Assembly (NCBI GenBank): GCA_944386965.1
Contig: CALXDE010000246.1
Coordinates: 1 to 13,779 of the forward strand
DNA: 13,779 nt
Origin: an uncultured Oscillospiraceae bacterium
GTDB taxonomy: Bacteria; Bacillota_A; Clostridia; Oscillospirales; Oscillospiraceae
Reading direction: 5' to 3'
Below, piece after piece: positions 1 to 7,118 of the stretch (position 1 is its first letter; each line of letters starts with the position of its first letter). The position numbers and the translations under genes are program-made. The notes below the pieces were generated by a model. That model was not told the DNA's origin. It did not search any database and was given only the letters and a program-made list of their open reading frames with translations.

Positions 1-429
1 GGCCTCCTGGGGGTCCAGGACAAAGGGGTATTCCTCGTACTCCACCCGCACCAGCCGGGCGGCCTGATCGGCGGCCACCTCATTTTCCGCCACCACGGCA
101 GCCACCTCGTCCCTGTAGTAGCGGACGTGGCGGTTCATCAGCAGCCGGTCCGCCACATCCTGGTGGTGGGGGTCCGTGGACCAGGGGTGCCCCGCCGTGG
201 GGAAGGGATAATCGGGCACGTCGAAACAGGTGAGGATCTTCACCACGCCCTCCACCTGTTCCGCCGCGGCGGTGTCGATGGACTTCACCAGGCCGTGGGC
301 CACGGTGGCGTGGACCAGGCGCACCACCAGCGCGTCCTGTCCGCACAGGTCGTCGGTATACATCGCCCGGCCCGTGGCCTTGTCAAAGGCATCCACGCGG
401 ACCTTGCGCTGGCCTACTTGCTTGCTCAT
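1..429 (-). CDS. xdhA: Xanthine dehydrogenase, molybdenum-binding subunit (N-terminal part)
   Basis: The first 143 codons of a leftward gene that runs off the left edge. The protein begins MSKQVGQRKVRVDAFDKATG and continues with GRAMYTDDL, VVRLVHATVAHG, FPTAGHPWS, RYYRDEVAAVVAENE and VEYEEYPFVLDP. This order is typical of the N-terminal hammerhead domain of the xanthine dehydrogenase / aldehyde oxidase family, which precedes the molybdopterin-binding domains. The family oxidises hypoxanthine and xanthine using a molybdenum cofactor, FeS clusters and FAD on partner subunits. The cofactor-binding part is outside the window, so substrate specificity (purine versus other heterocycle or aldehyde) cannot be read here. 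The ATG at 429 is preceded by GAGGAG at a good distance. The gene diverges from a mocA-like gene that would mature its cofactor, which supports the xdh call. The remaining subunits are probably further left. Confidence 0.85.
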   Translation of the reverse strand, partial: MSKQVGQRKVRVDAFDKATGRAMYTDDLCGQDALVVRLVHATVAHGLVKSIDTAAAEQVEGVVKILTCFDVPDYPFPTAGHPWSTDPHHQDVADRLLMNRHVRYYRDEVAAVVAENEVAADQAARLVRVEYEEYPFVLDPQEA

Positions 430-502
430 GGCATCTCCTCCTCGCCGGAATTTTGTGTGTTTTACACCATGTCACAGGGGTCCAGTTTGATTCTTTATGG
501 TT

Positions 503-530
503 ATTATACCATATCCCTCCGGCATTGCAA
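503..530 (-). promoter_or_regulatory. Promoter of xdhA (leftward)
   Basis: Reading leftward there is TTGCAA (525-530), a 16-base spacer and TATAAT (503-508). A TGG directly before the -10 makes it an extended -10 element. It lies about 75 bases upstream of the xdhA ATG. The -10 is perfect and the -35 matches 4 of 6. Confidence 0.7.
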
Positions 531-537
531 AGGCCGC

Positions 538-565
538 TTCGTTATTCTAGTTTGAATATAACGAA
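538..565. promoter_or_regulatory. Palindromic operator candidate between the xdhA and mocA promoters
   Basis: A perfect 8-bp inverted repeat, TTCGTTAT (538-545) and ATAACGAA (558-565), flanks a 12-bp AT-rich centre. It lies between the -35 boxes of the two divergent promoters (525-530 leftward, 575-580 rightward), the usual place for a regulator that controls both genes. The regulator is not in the window and I do not recognise the motif. Confidence 0.5.
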
Positions 566-574
566 AAGGAGCCG

Positions 575-603
575 TTGACGCCCTCCCCCGCTTTTGCTAT
601 ACT
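575..603 (+). promoter_or_regulatory. Promoter of mocA-like gene
   Basis: TTGACG (575-580), a 17-base spacer and TATACT (598-603), with TGC just before the -10 as an extended element. The predicted start near 610 leaves a leader of about 18 bases that contains little beyond the ribosome binding site GAGAGGGGG (611-619). Confidence 0.8.
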
Positions 604-627
604 GCTGGCAGAGAGGGGGCCGCGGAC

Positions 628-1206
628 ATGGAAGCGCTTACCGTGGGATGTGTGGTCATGGCCGCCGGGAGCGCCCGGCGGTTCGGAACGAACAAATTGC
701 TGGTCCCCGTGGAGGGAAAGCCCCTGATTGAGCGGGCTCTGGAGGCCGTCCCCCGGGACCGGCTCCGCGCTGTGGCTGTGGTGACGCAGTACCCCGAGAT
801 CGCGGCTCTGGCGGAGCGGTTCGGCTTCACCGCCGTGAACAACGACCGGCCGGACCTGGGCGTCAGCCACACCATCCGACTGGGGCTGACGGCCCTGCCC
901 CCCTGCGACGGCGTGTTGTTCCAGGTGGCCGATCAGCCCCGGCTGCGGCGGGAGAGCGCGGCTGCCCTGGCGGACCTCTGGCGAACCCGCCCGGAGTCCA
1001 TCGCGGCCCTGGGCCACGGCGGCGTCCGGGGCAACCCCTGTCTCTTCCCCGCCCGGTTCTTTCCGGAGCTGCTGGCCCTGACGGGGGATACCGGCGGCAG
1101 CGCCGTGATCCGCCGCCATCCGGAGGCGCTCATGCTGCTGGAGACGGGGGCGGAAGAGCTGTGGGACGTGGACACCCCGGCGGCGCTGAAGGCGTCTGAA
1201 CCATAG
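628..1206 (+). CDS. mocA: MocA-like molybdenum cofactor cytidylyltransferase / NTP-transferase family protein
   Basis: A 192-residue protein of the MobA-like NTP transferase family. MocA adds CMP to molybdopterin-Mo to make the cytosine dinucleotide cofactor used by xanthine dehydrogenase-type enzymes. The N-terminal nucleotide-binding signature is MAAGSARRFGTNKLLVPVEG (about residues 11-30), with the glycine/arginine loop and the conserved lysine. Further family motifs are NNDRPDLGVSHTIRLGL, the metal-binding region QVADQPRL, GNPCLFP, GDTGGSAVIRRHP and DVDTPA near the C-terminus. The length is normal. The ATG at 628 is 8 bases after GAGAGGGGG. Divergence from xdhA and the shared control region tie it to xanthine dehydrogenase maturation. 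A MobA (guanylyl) role is less likely given this context but cannot be excluded from sequence alone. Confidence 0.85.
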   Translation: MEALTVGCVVMAAGSARRFGTNKLLVPVEGKPLIERALEAVPRDRLRAVAVVTQYPEIAALAERFGFTAVNNDRPDLGVSHTIRLGLTALPPCDGVLFQVADQPRLRRESAAALADLWRTRPESIAALGHGGVRGNPCLFPARFFPELLALTGDTGGSAVIRRHPEALMLLETGAEELWDVDTPAALKASEP

Positions 1207-1210
1207 AACC

Positions 1211-1250
1211 GGAGGTCCGGGCGAATCCGCCCGGACCTCCGTCGCGTTTT
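1211..1250. terminator. Terminator between convergent mocA and rodA
   Basis: A perfect 13-bp stem, GGAGGTCCGGGCG (1211-1223) and CGCCCGGACCTCC (1228-1240), with loop AATC. On the + strand it is followed after six bases by TTTT. It lies 4 bases after the mocA stop and 13 bases beyond the rodA stop, so it probably serves both genes, with the better T-tract on the mocA side. Confidence 0.8.
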
Positions 1251-1253
1251 CTC

Positions 1254-2408
1254 CTATGAGTTGCGCAGCCACTCCGGCAGCGTCCGGGCGCGGACGCCGG
1301 AGACGATGCCCATGGCGGCGAAGAGGGTCACGATGGAACTGCCGCCGTAGCTGAAAAAGGGCAGGGTCAGGCCGATGACCGGCATCACATACAGACACAT
1401 CCCGATATTCTCGATGGTCTGGAACATGAGCATGGTGGCCAGCCCCACGCAGATGTAGGAGCCCATGGTGGTCTTGGCCAGGCGGGCCGTCTGGAAGCAG
1501 CGGTAAATGATCGCCGCCTCCAAAAGAATAATGACCAGACACCCCACCATCCCCAGCTCCTCCCCGGCCACGCAGAAGATGAAGTCTGTCTCCCGCTCGG
1601 GAAGGGCCCAGTCGTTGGCCGACTGGGTCTGGATGCCGTGAAAGAGCCCCTGGCCGAAGACGCCGCCGCTGCCCAGGGCCATGATGCCCCGGTCCTGCTG
1701 CCAGTTGACGCCCTGGGGGTCGTAGCTGTGGTCAAAGAGGGCGATGAACCGGCCCATCATGTGGGCGGGAACCTTGTCAAAGATCACCAGCCCCAGAATC
1801 CCCACAGCGGCGGCGGCAAACCCCATGGCGAACCAGTACCAGGGCAGTCCCGCGGCAAAGGCCATACCGATATAGATTACCAGGTACACCAGGGCGCTGC
1901 CGGCGTCGCTGGACACCACGTAAATCAGCAGCACCATAAATCCCGCGTGGGCCGCCGGCCAGAACAGGGAGTCCCAGCCCTTCATTCGCCGGTTGCGCTT
2001 AAACCAGGCCATCTGCTTGGCCAGCAGGATGGTAAAGGGCAGCTTCACGATCTCCGAGGGCTGGAGCATCACGGGGACGCCCGGGATGTCCAGCCAGGAC
2101 TTGTTGCCGTACTTCCCAACGCCCAGAGGGGTTGCCAGAAGCAGGATCAGCACTACGTCAAAGAGGAAAAACAGCCACCACTTTTCGGCAAAATGCTCGA
2201 TGTCGATGACGGAAAAGGCCACATACATCCCAACGCCAATGAGCATGGCGGCACTCTGGACAATGACGTTGCCGTAGCTTTCCGTGGGGCCGATGGTGGC
2301 GCTGGCAATCAGCACGACGCCATAGCAGGCGGCCAGCAGGCACAGCCCCAGCAGGGGCAGGTCCATCTTCTTGAGGGCATATTTGATTGACTGGGACAGC
2401 ACGTTCAC
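1254..2408 (-). CDS. rodA: Rod shape-determining protein RodA (SEDS peptidoglycan glycosyltransferase)
   Basis: A 384-residue polytopic membrane protein of the SEDS family (RodA/FtsW/SpoVE). SEDS proteins polymerise lipid II into glycan strands together with a class B PBP, in the elongasome for RodA. Visible motifs are LQPSEIVKL (about 115-123), WQQDRGIMALGSGGVFGQGL (236-255), LPERETDFIFCVAGEELG (269-286, with the catalytic aspartate D275 in ETDF) and PFFSYGGSS (350-358). There are about ten hydrophobic segments. I favour RodA over FtsW because of the LPERETDFIF form and the short tails, but SEDS paralogues are hard to separate. The start is GTG at 2408, preceded by AAAGGAGA at good spacing; no nearby ATG fits. 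It is a single-gene unit with its own promoter; mreBCD and a PBP are not in the window. Confidence 0.9.
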   Translation of the reverse strand: MNVLSQSIKYALKKMDLPLLGLCLLAACYGVVLIASATIGPTESYGNVIVQSAAMLIGVGMYVAFSVIDIEHFAEKWWLFFLFDVVLILLLATPLGVGKYGNKSWLDIPGVPVMLQPSEIVKLPFTILLAKQMAWFKRNRRMKGWDSLFWPAAHAGFMVLLIYVVSSDAGSALVYLVIYIGMAFAAGLPWYWFAMGFAAAAVGILGLVIFDKVPAHMMGRFIALFDHSYDPQGVNWQQDRGIMALGSGGVFGQGLFHGIQTQSANDWALPERETDFIFCVAGEELGMVGCLVIILLEAAIIYRCFQTARLAKTTMGSYICVGLATMLMFQTIENIGMCLYVMPVIGLTLPFFSYGGSSIVTLFAAMGIVSGVRARTLPEWLRNS

Positions 2409-2459
2409 TGGCGATCTCCTTTGCTCCTCGGATCAGATTCTTTCCGGACAGTATGGTTT

Positions 2460-2488
2460 AGTATACCACACCCGCGGTCTTCTGTAAA
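2460..2488 (-). promoter_or_regulatory. Promoter of rodA
   Basis: Reading leftward: TTTACA (2483-2488), a 17-base spacer and TATACT (2460-2465), with TGG before the -10 (extended -10). It lies about 50 bases upstream of the rodA GTG. Confidence 0.75.
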
Positions 2489-2590
2489 CCAGGCGGGCTG
2501 AGCGGCGTTTTCCCGCCGTATATGCCGCGGAAGGCAACGATTCTCTCCCCTTCGCACCCGCGTTCGTGAACGCCGCGGGGCTTTGGGCCG

Positions 2591-2636
2591 CAACAGGGAC
2601 GAAGGCCGCGGAAATCCGCGGCCTTCGTCCCTGTTG
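2591..2636. repeat. Perfect 22-bp inverted repeat without T-tract
   Basis: The arms 2591-2612 and 2615-2636 are exact reverse complements separated by only two bases (AA). The arm begins CAACAGGGACGAAGG and ends CCGCGGA. Neither side is followed by a run of T on the relevant strand, so it is not a standard intrinsic terminator. It lies 103 bases upstream of the rodA -35 box and downstream of the gene-less promoter at 2825-2853. Confidence 0.85.
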
Positions 2637-2740
2637 AGAAGTGAGAAAGGAAAATTGTCTATGAAGCACCCACCTTGTCCGTGGGCCGGCGGGATCACGC
2701 TTTCCGGCGGCCCATGCCGTCGAAACCGCTCCCCCCATCA

Positions 2741-2817
2741 TTAGATATAGCTAACTCCCGGATATTCGGGGCTGCACGCCGCACATCCCCCGCTTTCGTT
2801 GGTTAGCTATCACTAAC
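2741..2817. promoter_or_regulatory. Two TTAG-N6-CTAA boxes (possible metal-regulator operators)
   Basis: Box 1 is TTAGATATAGCTAA (2741-2754). Box 2 is GTTAGCTATCACTAAC (2802-2817), at the predicted start of the leftward transcript. Each box is an imperfect palindrome, and together they form a 15-bp inverted repeat with two mismatches, 46 bases apart. The TTAG/CTAA half-sites resemble operators of DtxR-family iron or manganese repressors. That family assignment is from general knowledge of consensus sites and is inference. Confidence 0.45.
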
Positions 2818-2824
2818 TATCTGG

Positions 2825-2853
2825 AGTTTACCATGTCTTGTCCCCTCTGTCAA
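2825..2853 (-). promoter_or_regulatory. Strong leftward promoter with no evident gene
   Basis: Reading leftward: consensus TTGACA (2848-2853), a 17-base spacer and TAAACT (2825-2830), with TGG before the -10. Start is expected near 2818, inside or next to the TTAG box at 2802-2817. The next annotated leftward gene is rodA, about 410 bases downstream, which has its own promoter. Confidence 0.65.
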
Positions 2854-2894
2854 CCCCTTTTTTGAAAAAACTTTCCTGCGCCCCTCCTCCGACC

Positions 2895-2926
2895 GGCACC
2901 GGCGGGCAGTTCTCCCCGCCGGCGCC
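2895..2926 (-). terminator. Hairpin directly after rnmV, probable operon end
   Basis: A 12-bp stem with one G-T pair: GGCACCGGCGGG (2895-2906) and CCCGCCGGCGCC (2915-2926), with an 8-base loop. It begins one base after the rnmV stop codon. No T-tract follows at once; leftward transcription meets TTTTTT only about 25 bases later (2866-2871). Termination is therefore plausible but not classical. Confidence 0.45.
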
Positions 2927-2927
2927 C

Positions 2928-3533
2928 TCACTGGCGCTCCGCTCCCATCGTCTCCATCCGCCGGAGAAATTCCTCCCGGCTGTAGAGGAGATTCAGCGCC
3001 TCCAGCAGTCCGTTGGCTGTCAGCCGCTCCGGCAGATCCAGCTGCCGCTGGAGGACGCTCCGCCGCTCCACGCTCCCCGGCCCCGCAAGTCCCAGCTCCA
3101 TCAGATCCGCCTTGGTAATCCGCGTCCCCTTTTCCGGGAGGGCTTCCCCGTCCTCGAACGTGGCTCCCGCCCGCTCCAGAGCCTGGAGCAACACCGCCGG
3201 CGGCATTCCCTCCACCCCCAGCTTTCCCTCTTTTCCGGGGGCGCGCTTGCGCCGCTCCTTACCGTGGACGTCGGGGATATAGGCGTGCTTCACCGTCCCC
3301 GGCGGCAGAATGCCCCGGAGGTGATTGCGGATGACAAACCCCGCCCCGTCGCTGTCGGTCAGGAGAATGAGCCCCCGCTCCCGGGCCAGGCGGCGGAGGA
3401 AGGCGGCCATCTCCCGGTCCCGGAAGATGCCGAAGCCCCTTGTCTCCAGGATGGTGGCCTCCACCACCTGGGCCAGGGCGTTCTTATCGTAGCGTCCCTC
3501 CACCACGATGACCTCCCGCACCCGCCGCTTCAT
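2928..3533 (-). CDS. rnmV: Ribonuclease M5 (Toprim domain)
   Basis: A 201-residue protein of the RNase M5 family, which in Bacillus removes the ends of the 5S rRNA precursor on the ribosome. The N-terminal Toprim domain is clear: VIVVEGRYDKNAL with glutamate E12, and LILLTDSDGAGF with D60 and D62 as metal ligands. HAYIPDVHGKERRKR (83-97) and KEGKLGVEGM (101-110) are also typical of the Clostridia version. The C-terminal half matches the DUF4093-type extension seen in that group. Slightly longer than the Bacillus protein. The ATG at 3533 overlaps the holA stop (ATGA, 4 bases), so translation is probably coupled. Last gene of the comEC-holA-rnmV unit. Confidence 0.88.
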   Translation of the reverse strand: MKRRVREVIVVEGRYDKNALAQVVEATILETRGFGIFRDREMAAFLRRLARERGLILLTDSDGAGFVIRNHLRGILPPGTVKHAYIPDVHGKERRKRAPGKEGKLGVEGMPPAVLLQALERAGATFEDGEALPEKGTRITKADLMELGLAGPGSVERRSVLQRQLDLPERLTANGLLEALNLLYSREEFLRRMETMGAERQ

Positions 3534-4576
3534 CGCCGCGCCTCCTGGGCCAGCTCCATCAGAAACTCCTTGAGCTCCGCCCCGCCATCCACGCCGGTGA
3601 CGCTCTTCATCCGGCGGTCCAGCGTCTGGCAGCGCTTCACCGCTTCCGCCGCCCAGGGCGTGGTCACCCGGCGGGCAGCCTCCAGGAGCAGACGGGCCGG
3701 ATAGTCCGAGCGCATATTCCAGCGCTCCATGAGCCAGAACTTGTCCCGCCCGTAGTCAATGGCCAGGCGGGCGGTATAGAGCCTGCGCAGTTCCCGGCCC
3801 AGCATCGCCAGGAGCATGATGGGCTCCTCCTGGAGCTTGAGCAGGGTCCCCAGCACCTCCGCGGCCCGGTCGTAGTCCCCCTTGGATACGGCGGCGGTCA
3901 TGTCGAACACCTGGGCCTCCAGAATGGGGGCGGCCACCGCGTCGATATCCGCCTTTGTCACGGCGCTCCCCTTTGCAAATGCGGCGATTTTGCCGATCTC
4001 CGGAATCAGTCCGTTCATCAGGCTCCCGCAGGTGAAGAGCAGATGCTCGGCGCTCTGGGTATCGATGGTCTTGCCCGCCGCCTTGAAGCGCCGCTTCACC
4101 CAGTTGAGCAGGTCGCTGCGGCCCTGGGTTTCAAATTTTACCACGCTGACATGGGCCTCCAGGGCCTTGCACAGGTTCTTCATGGTGCGGTTGGGCTTAT
4201 ACTCGATCAGGTCGTAGACAAAGATCAGGCAGCAGTAGGCGGGAAAATCCTCCAGCAGGGCCGCCAGCGCCCTGCGCTGCTCGTCCCCCAGCTTGAAGAT
4301 GTCAAAATCCACCACCTGGACCACCGTGCGCTCAGAGAGCATGGGCATGGCCTCCACCAGCTCCGTCAGGTCCTGGACCGTCAGCCCTTTTCCCTCCAGC
4401 TTGTGGTAATTGAACTCCTCCAGTCCCGCCGGCACCAGCTTTTTCACCGCCTGGTCCAGGTAGTACTCCCGGAGATAGGTTTCCTCGCCGTGGAAGATGT
4501 ACACCGTCCCCAGGGTGCCTGCGGCGATGTCCTGTTTGAGCTGCTGATAGGCCGCGTTGGCCTTCTTTTCTGCCAT
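3530..4576 (-). CDS. holA: DNA polymerase III subunit delta
   Basis: A 348-residue delta subunit of the clamp loader. Delta opens the beta sliding clamp and loads it on primed DNA together with DnaX and delta'. The N-terminus reads MAEKKANAAYQQLKQDIAAG, followed by GTVYIFHGEETYLREYYLDQ, which is the usual start of HolA. EAMPMLSERTVVQVVDFDIF and LIEYKPNRTMKNL belong to the AAA+-like fold, which lacks a working ATP site in this family. The C-terminal helical domain has KLQEEPIMLLAMLGRELRRL. Length is normal. I chose the ATG at 4576, preceded by GAGAGGAA. The open frame extends upstream to 4729, but that part overlaps comEC and looks nothing like HolA. The gene starts 16 bases after the comEC stop and overlaps rnmV by 4 bases, so it belongs to one operon. 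Confidence 0.92.
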   Translation of the reverse strand: MAEKKANAAYQQLKQDIAAGTLGTVYIFHGEETYLREYYLDQAVKKLVPAGLEEFNYHKLEGKGLTVQDLTELVEAMPMLSERTVVQVVDFDIFKLGDEQRRALAALLEDFPAYCCLIFVYDLIEYKPNRTMKNLCKALEAHVSVVKFETQGRSDLLNWVKRRFKAAGKTIDTQSAEHLLFTCGSLMNGLIPEIGKIAAFAKGSAVTKADIDAVAAPILEAQVFDMTAAVSKGDYDRAAEVLGTLLKLQEEPIMLLAMLGRELRRLYTARLAIDYGRDKFWLMERWNMRSDYPARLLLEAARRVTTPWAAEAVKRCQTLDRRMKSVTGVDGGAELKEFLMELAQEARR

Positions 4577-4592
4577 GTCTGTTCCTCTCCTG

Positions 4593-6848
4593 TCATTCTT
4601 CCCCGTGCAGGACGATGGAGACGCTGCCCTGCAGGTCTGTTCGGTAGATATCCGCGCCCATCCCCACCAGGCGGCGCAGAGCGTCGTCCGTGGGATGACC
4701 GTAGGAGTTGTCCGCGCCCACGCTGACAATCCCCACCTCCGGCGTCACCGCACGGAGCAGCTGTGTGGAAGACGCGTCCCGGGAGCCGTGGTGGCCCACC
4801 AGGAGCACCTCGATGTCCGGCAGATCCTTGGTTTCCGCCAGCACCGCCTCGTTGGCGCTGTTCATATCCCCGGTGATGAGCAGATCAAAGTCCCCTGCCG
4901 TGCACAGGACGCTCAGCCCCTCCTCATTGGTGCTCCCGTGGCCCACCGGAGCGAACAGGCGCAGGCGCGCTTCCCCCAGCGGAAGCGTTGTATCCTCTGT
5001 AACATAAGCGACCGTGCAGCCGTACCGCCCGGCCAGCTCCACCAGCTCCCCGTGGATGGCGGCGTCCGCCTCCTCCGGCTCCGGCACCAGGATGGTGTCC
5101 ACCGGCATTCTGGCCAGCAGGGTGGGCACGCCGTTGGCGTGGTCGTCGTGGTAGTGGGTCAGAATCAAATAGTCCAGGCGGAGATAGCCGCAGGTATTCA
5201 GGGTATCTCCGGCCTCGTCCCCGGCGTTGATGAAGTTCTCGCCGCTGCCGCAGTCCACCAGGGCGGTCTGGCCTCCAGAGGCGAGAAGGGTGCTGGCGCC
5301 CTGTCCCACATCCACCGCCACGGCGTGGAGCCGGCCGGAACGGCCCCGCGCCGGCAGATAGAGCAGCAGCGCCAGGGTCCCGGCGGCCAGCCCGGCGGCC
5401 AGAAGATATTTGCGCCGGGCCTTCGGCGTCAGGGCGCAGTAGCCAAAGAGCGCCACAAGGAAAATCAGCCAGTACTTGAGATAGGGGTTGGTGAAGTAGA
5501 TGGCGTGGTACGGGATGCGGGCAAACAGCCGGGCCACCGCCAGGATGAACCACACTCCCGCCCGGGGCAGAAGTCCGGCAAGGCTCCCCAGCCCCGGGAC
5601 AAGCAGCCCCAGCAGAAGGGCTCCCGCCCCGCTCAGGAAGGTGAAGGTCGCCACAGAGCCCACCAGGATGTTGGCAATCGGTCCCACCAGAGGGATGCGG
5701 TTAAAATAGAAAGCCGTGAGGGGCGCGGTACAGACCGTGGCCCCCAGGCTGGCGGCCAGGGAACTGCGGGCCAGGCGCCACATGGATCGCTTCCCGGCGG
5801 GAAGCAGCGCGTAGATCCGCGGGGAGAGCACCAGCAATCCCACCATGGAGGCAAAGGACAGCTGCAGCCCCACCCCGCCGATGGAGAGGGGGTTGCCCAG
5901 CAGCAGCATCAGCAGCGCCGCCGAGAGGGACGTGAGGGGATCGCTCTCCCGGTTCAGCAGCGGGCCGGCCAGGACAAAGAGCATCATGATGCAGGCCCGG
6001 ACCACCGAGGCGGAGGCTCCCACCAGCAGCATGTACAGCAGCACCACCGGGATGGTAATGGCCGCCAGGCGCCTGGGCCGGTGGATACCCACCAGAAAGG
6101 ACAGCATCAAAAACAGATAGCCGAAGTGCATGCCGGAGACGGCCGTAATGTGGTAAAGGCCCGTCTCGCTCAGATCGCTCTCCTGCTCTTCCGTGAACCC
6201 GCCGTCATCCCCCAGGAGCAGCGCCTGGAGAAAGGGCGCGCTCTCCCCCGGGAAAAGCTCCTCCACCCGCTCTCCCAGGTAGCGGGCCAGCCGCTTGGGC
6301 AGCGTGGCCAAGCTCCGGTCGTTCCGGTGTTCCACCGCCGTCTCCCCGTCTGGAAAGAGCATCAGATAGATCCCCTTGGCGGTGAAGGAGGTAATGGGCG
6401 TGTCGTGGATGGCGGAGGCGTCCTCCGCGGTGAAGAAGCCCGTGACCACATCCCCGGGCTCCCAGGCGTAGAGGTCCTCATCCCCATAGAGCATGGCCTT
6501 GTCCCGGAGAAATCCGGCCCCCTCCACCCGGACCGGAATGCGGCAGCGGACGCCGCCCTCCTCGGCGTAGCCGGTGACGGTGAGGGTCAGGGGAACCTCC
6601 TCCCCCTCGTACCGCTCCACAGTCCCCCGGACGTAGCCGCTGTAGCCCCAGAAGTAGAGCAGAGACAGGACCAGCCCCGCTGTCAACAGCAGCAGGCGCC
6701 TGCGGCGCTTCCCCCTCCAGATCAGGCACAGAGGGAGGAGCGCAGCGCAGCCCAAAGCCGCCCAGGGCAGGCTCTCCCGGGGCAGCAGGTACTGGCCCAG
6801 CAGGGCGCCGCAGGCAAAGGCCAGGGTAAAAATGGCAAGTTTCCGCAT
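4593..6848 (-). CDS. comEC: DNA internalization competence protein ComEC/Rec2
   Basis: A 751-residue membrane protein of the ComEC/Rec2 family, which forms the channel that takes single-stranded DNA into the cell during natural transformation. Order of parts: two or three N-terminal membrane helices (about 5-68), a DUF4131-like extracellular domain (about 75-180), the Competence domain with HITAVSGMH (233-241) and several membrane helices to about 500, and a C-terminal metallo-beta-lactamase domain. In the latter VDVGQGAS (512-519), THYHDDH (564-570), GD (660-661) and GHHGS (685-689) are all present, so the metal site appears intact. Length is usual. The ATG at 6848 follows GAGGGTG. It is the first gene of a comEC-holA-rnmV unit. 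No comEA or pilus genes are in the window, so working competence is not shown. Confidence 0.93.
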   Translation of the reverse strand: MRKLAIFTLAFACGALLGQYLLPRESLPWAALGCAALLPLCLIWRGKRRRRLLLLTAGLVLSLLYFWGYSGYVRGTVERYEGEEVPLTLTVTGYAEEGGVRCRIPVRVEGAGFLRDKAMLYGDEDLYAWEPGDVVTGFFTAEDASAIHDTPITSFTAKGIYLMLFPDGETAVEHRNDRSLATLPKRLARYLGERVEELFPGESAPFLQALLLGDDGGFTEEQESDLSETGLYHITAVSGMHFGYLFLMLSFLVGIHRPRRLAAITIPVVLLYMLLVGASASVVRACIMMLFVLAGPLLNRESDPLTSLSAALLMLLLGNPLSIGGVGLQLSFASMVGLLVLSPRIYALLPAGKRSMWRLARSSLAASLGATVCTAPLTAFYFNRIPLVGPIANILVGSVATFTFLSGAGALLLGLLVPGLGSLAGLLPRAGVWFILAVARLFARIPYHAIYFTNPYLKYWLIFLVALFGYCALTPKARRKYLLAAGLAAGTLALLLYLPARGRSGRLHAVAVDVGQGASTLLASGGQTALVDCGSGENFINAGDEAGDTLNTCGYLRLDYLILTHYHDDHANGVPTLLARMPVDTILVPEPEEADAAIHGELVELAGRYGCTVAYVTEDTTLPLGEARLRLFAPVGHGSTNEEGLSVLCTAGDFDLLITGDMNSANEAVLAETKDLPDIEVLLVGHHGSRDASSTQLLRAVTPEVGIVSVGADNSYGHPTDDALRRLVGMGADIYRTDLQGSVSIVLHGEE

Positions 6849-6892
6849 GGCGCACCCTCTTTCTCTCTCCGGCGCAGGCGGATGTTTTTGTC

Positions 6893-6921
6893 AGTATACC
6901 ACAAACCCTTCCCCTTTGAAA
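6893..6921 (-). promoter_or_regulatory. Promoter of the comEC-holA-rnmV operon
   Basis: Reading leftward: TATACT (6893-6898) with TGG before it (extended -10). The -35 is weak (TTTCAA at 6916-6921, spacer 17), as is common for extended -10 promoters. It lies about 45 bases upstream of the comEC ATG. Confidence 0.6.
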
Positions 6922-7089
6922 GGGGGGAAATCCCCGCTCTCCATCGCCGAAGGGCACAGCCCCGCCAGCCCAGGGTCAGCCGTCGGGCGGCACCCTCCCC
7001 CGCGTCCCCCCGCCGGCCGCGGGCCCGCTCCTGTCCGGGGGAACCGCCCCGAATATTGTACAAGGCGCACAGATGGCGAGAAATATTTC

Positions 7090-7118
7090 TTTACTTTTTG
7101 TGCATAATGTGGTATCCT
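7090..7118 (+). promoter_or_regulatory. Promoter of ade
   Basis: TTTACT (7090-7095), a 17-base spacer and TATCCT (7113-7118), with TGG before the -10. AT-rich sequence precedes the -35. The leader is about 60 bases. Confidence 0.6.

Larger units (their letters stand above)
2591..2818 (-). ncRNA. Candidate structured RNA from the promoter at 2825-2853
   Basis: Hypothesis only. A strong leftward promoter would start transcription near 2818. The first 78 bases can fold through the paired TTAG elements (2802-2816 with 2741-2755, 13 of 15 pairs). Next comes a GC-rich stem formed by about 2704-2713 and 2682-2691 (9 of 10 pairs), and then the 22-bp hairpin ending at 2591. No open frame with a ribosome binding site follows. 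The RNA could end at the hairpin (about 228 bases) or read on into rodA as a long leader. I do not recognise a known riboswitch or RNA family. Confidence 0.2.
2409..2927. other. 519-bp intergenic region: rodA promoter, hairpins, gene-less promoter with TTAG boxes
   Basis: No convincing protein gene was found here on either strand; open frames give arginine- and proline-rich products with no family resemblance. The content by position is: rodA promoter (2460-2488), a small palindrome GCGTTCACGAACGC (2561-2574), a 22-bp perfect hairpin (2591-2636), further GC-rich stems (about 2673-2716), two TTAG-N6-CTAA boxes (2741-2817), a strong leftward promoter (2825-2853), an A/T-rich patch (2858-2872) and the hairpin after rnmV (2895-2926). 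Confidence 0.7.

Noticed and set aside
2717..2740. A leftward GGTTTCGACGG preceded by a G-run, like the 5' end of tmRNA
   Set aside because: No resume codon or ALAA-type tag and no tRNA-like 3' end with CCA follow within 350 bases; the match is too short to count.
2661..2744. A 27-codon frame on the + strand (MKHPPCPWAGGITLSGG...)
   Set aside because: The GITLSGG string recalls radical-SAM activases, but the frame is tiny, has no promoter, a poor ribosome binding site and no cysteine cluster; probably chance.
4577..4729. An N-terminal extension of holA to 4729
   Set aside because: The extra 51 residues overlap the end of comEC in another frame and do not resemble HolA; the ATG at 4576 has its own ribosome binding site.
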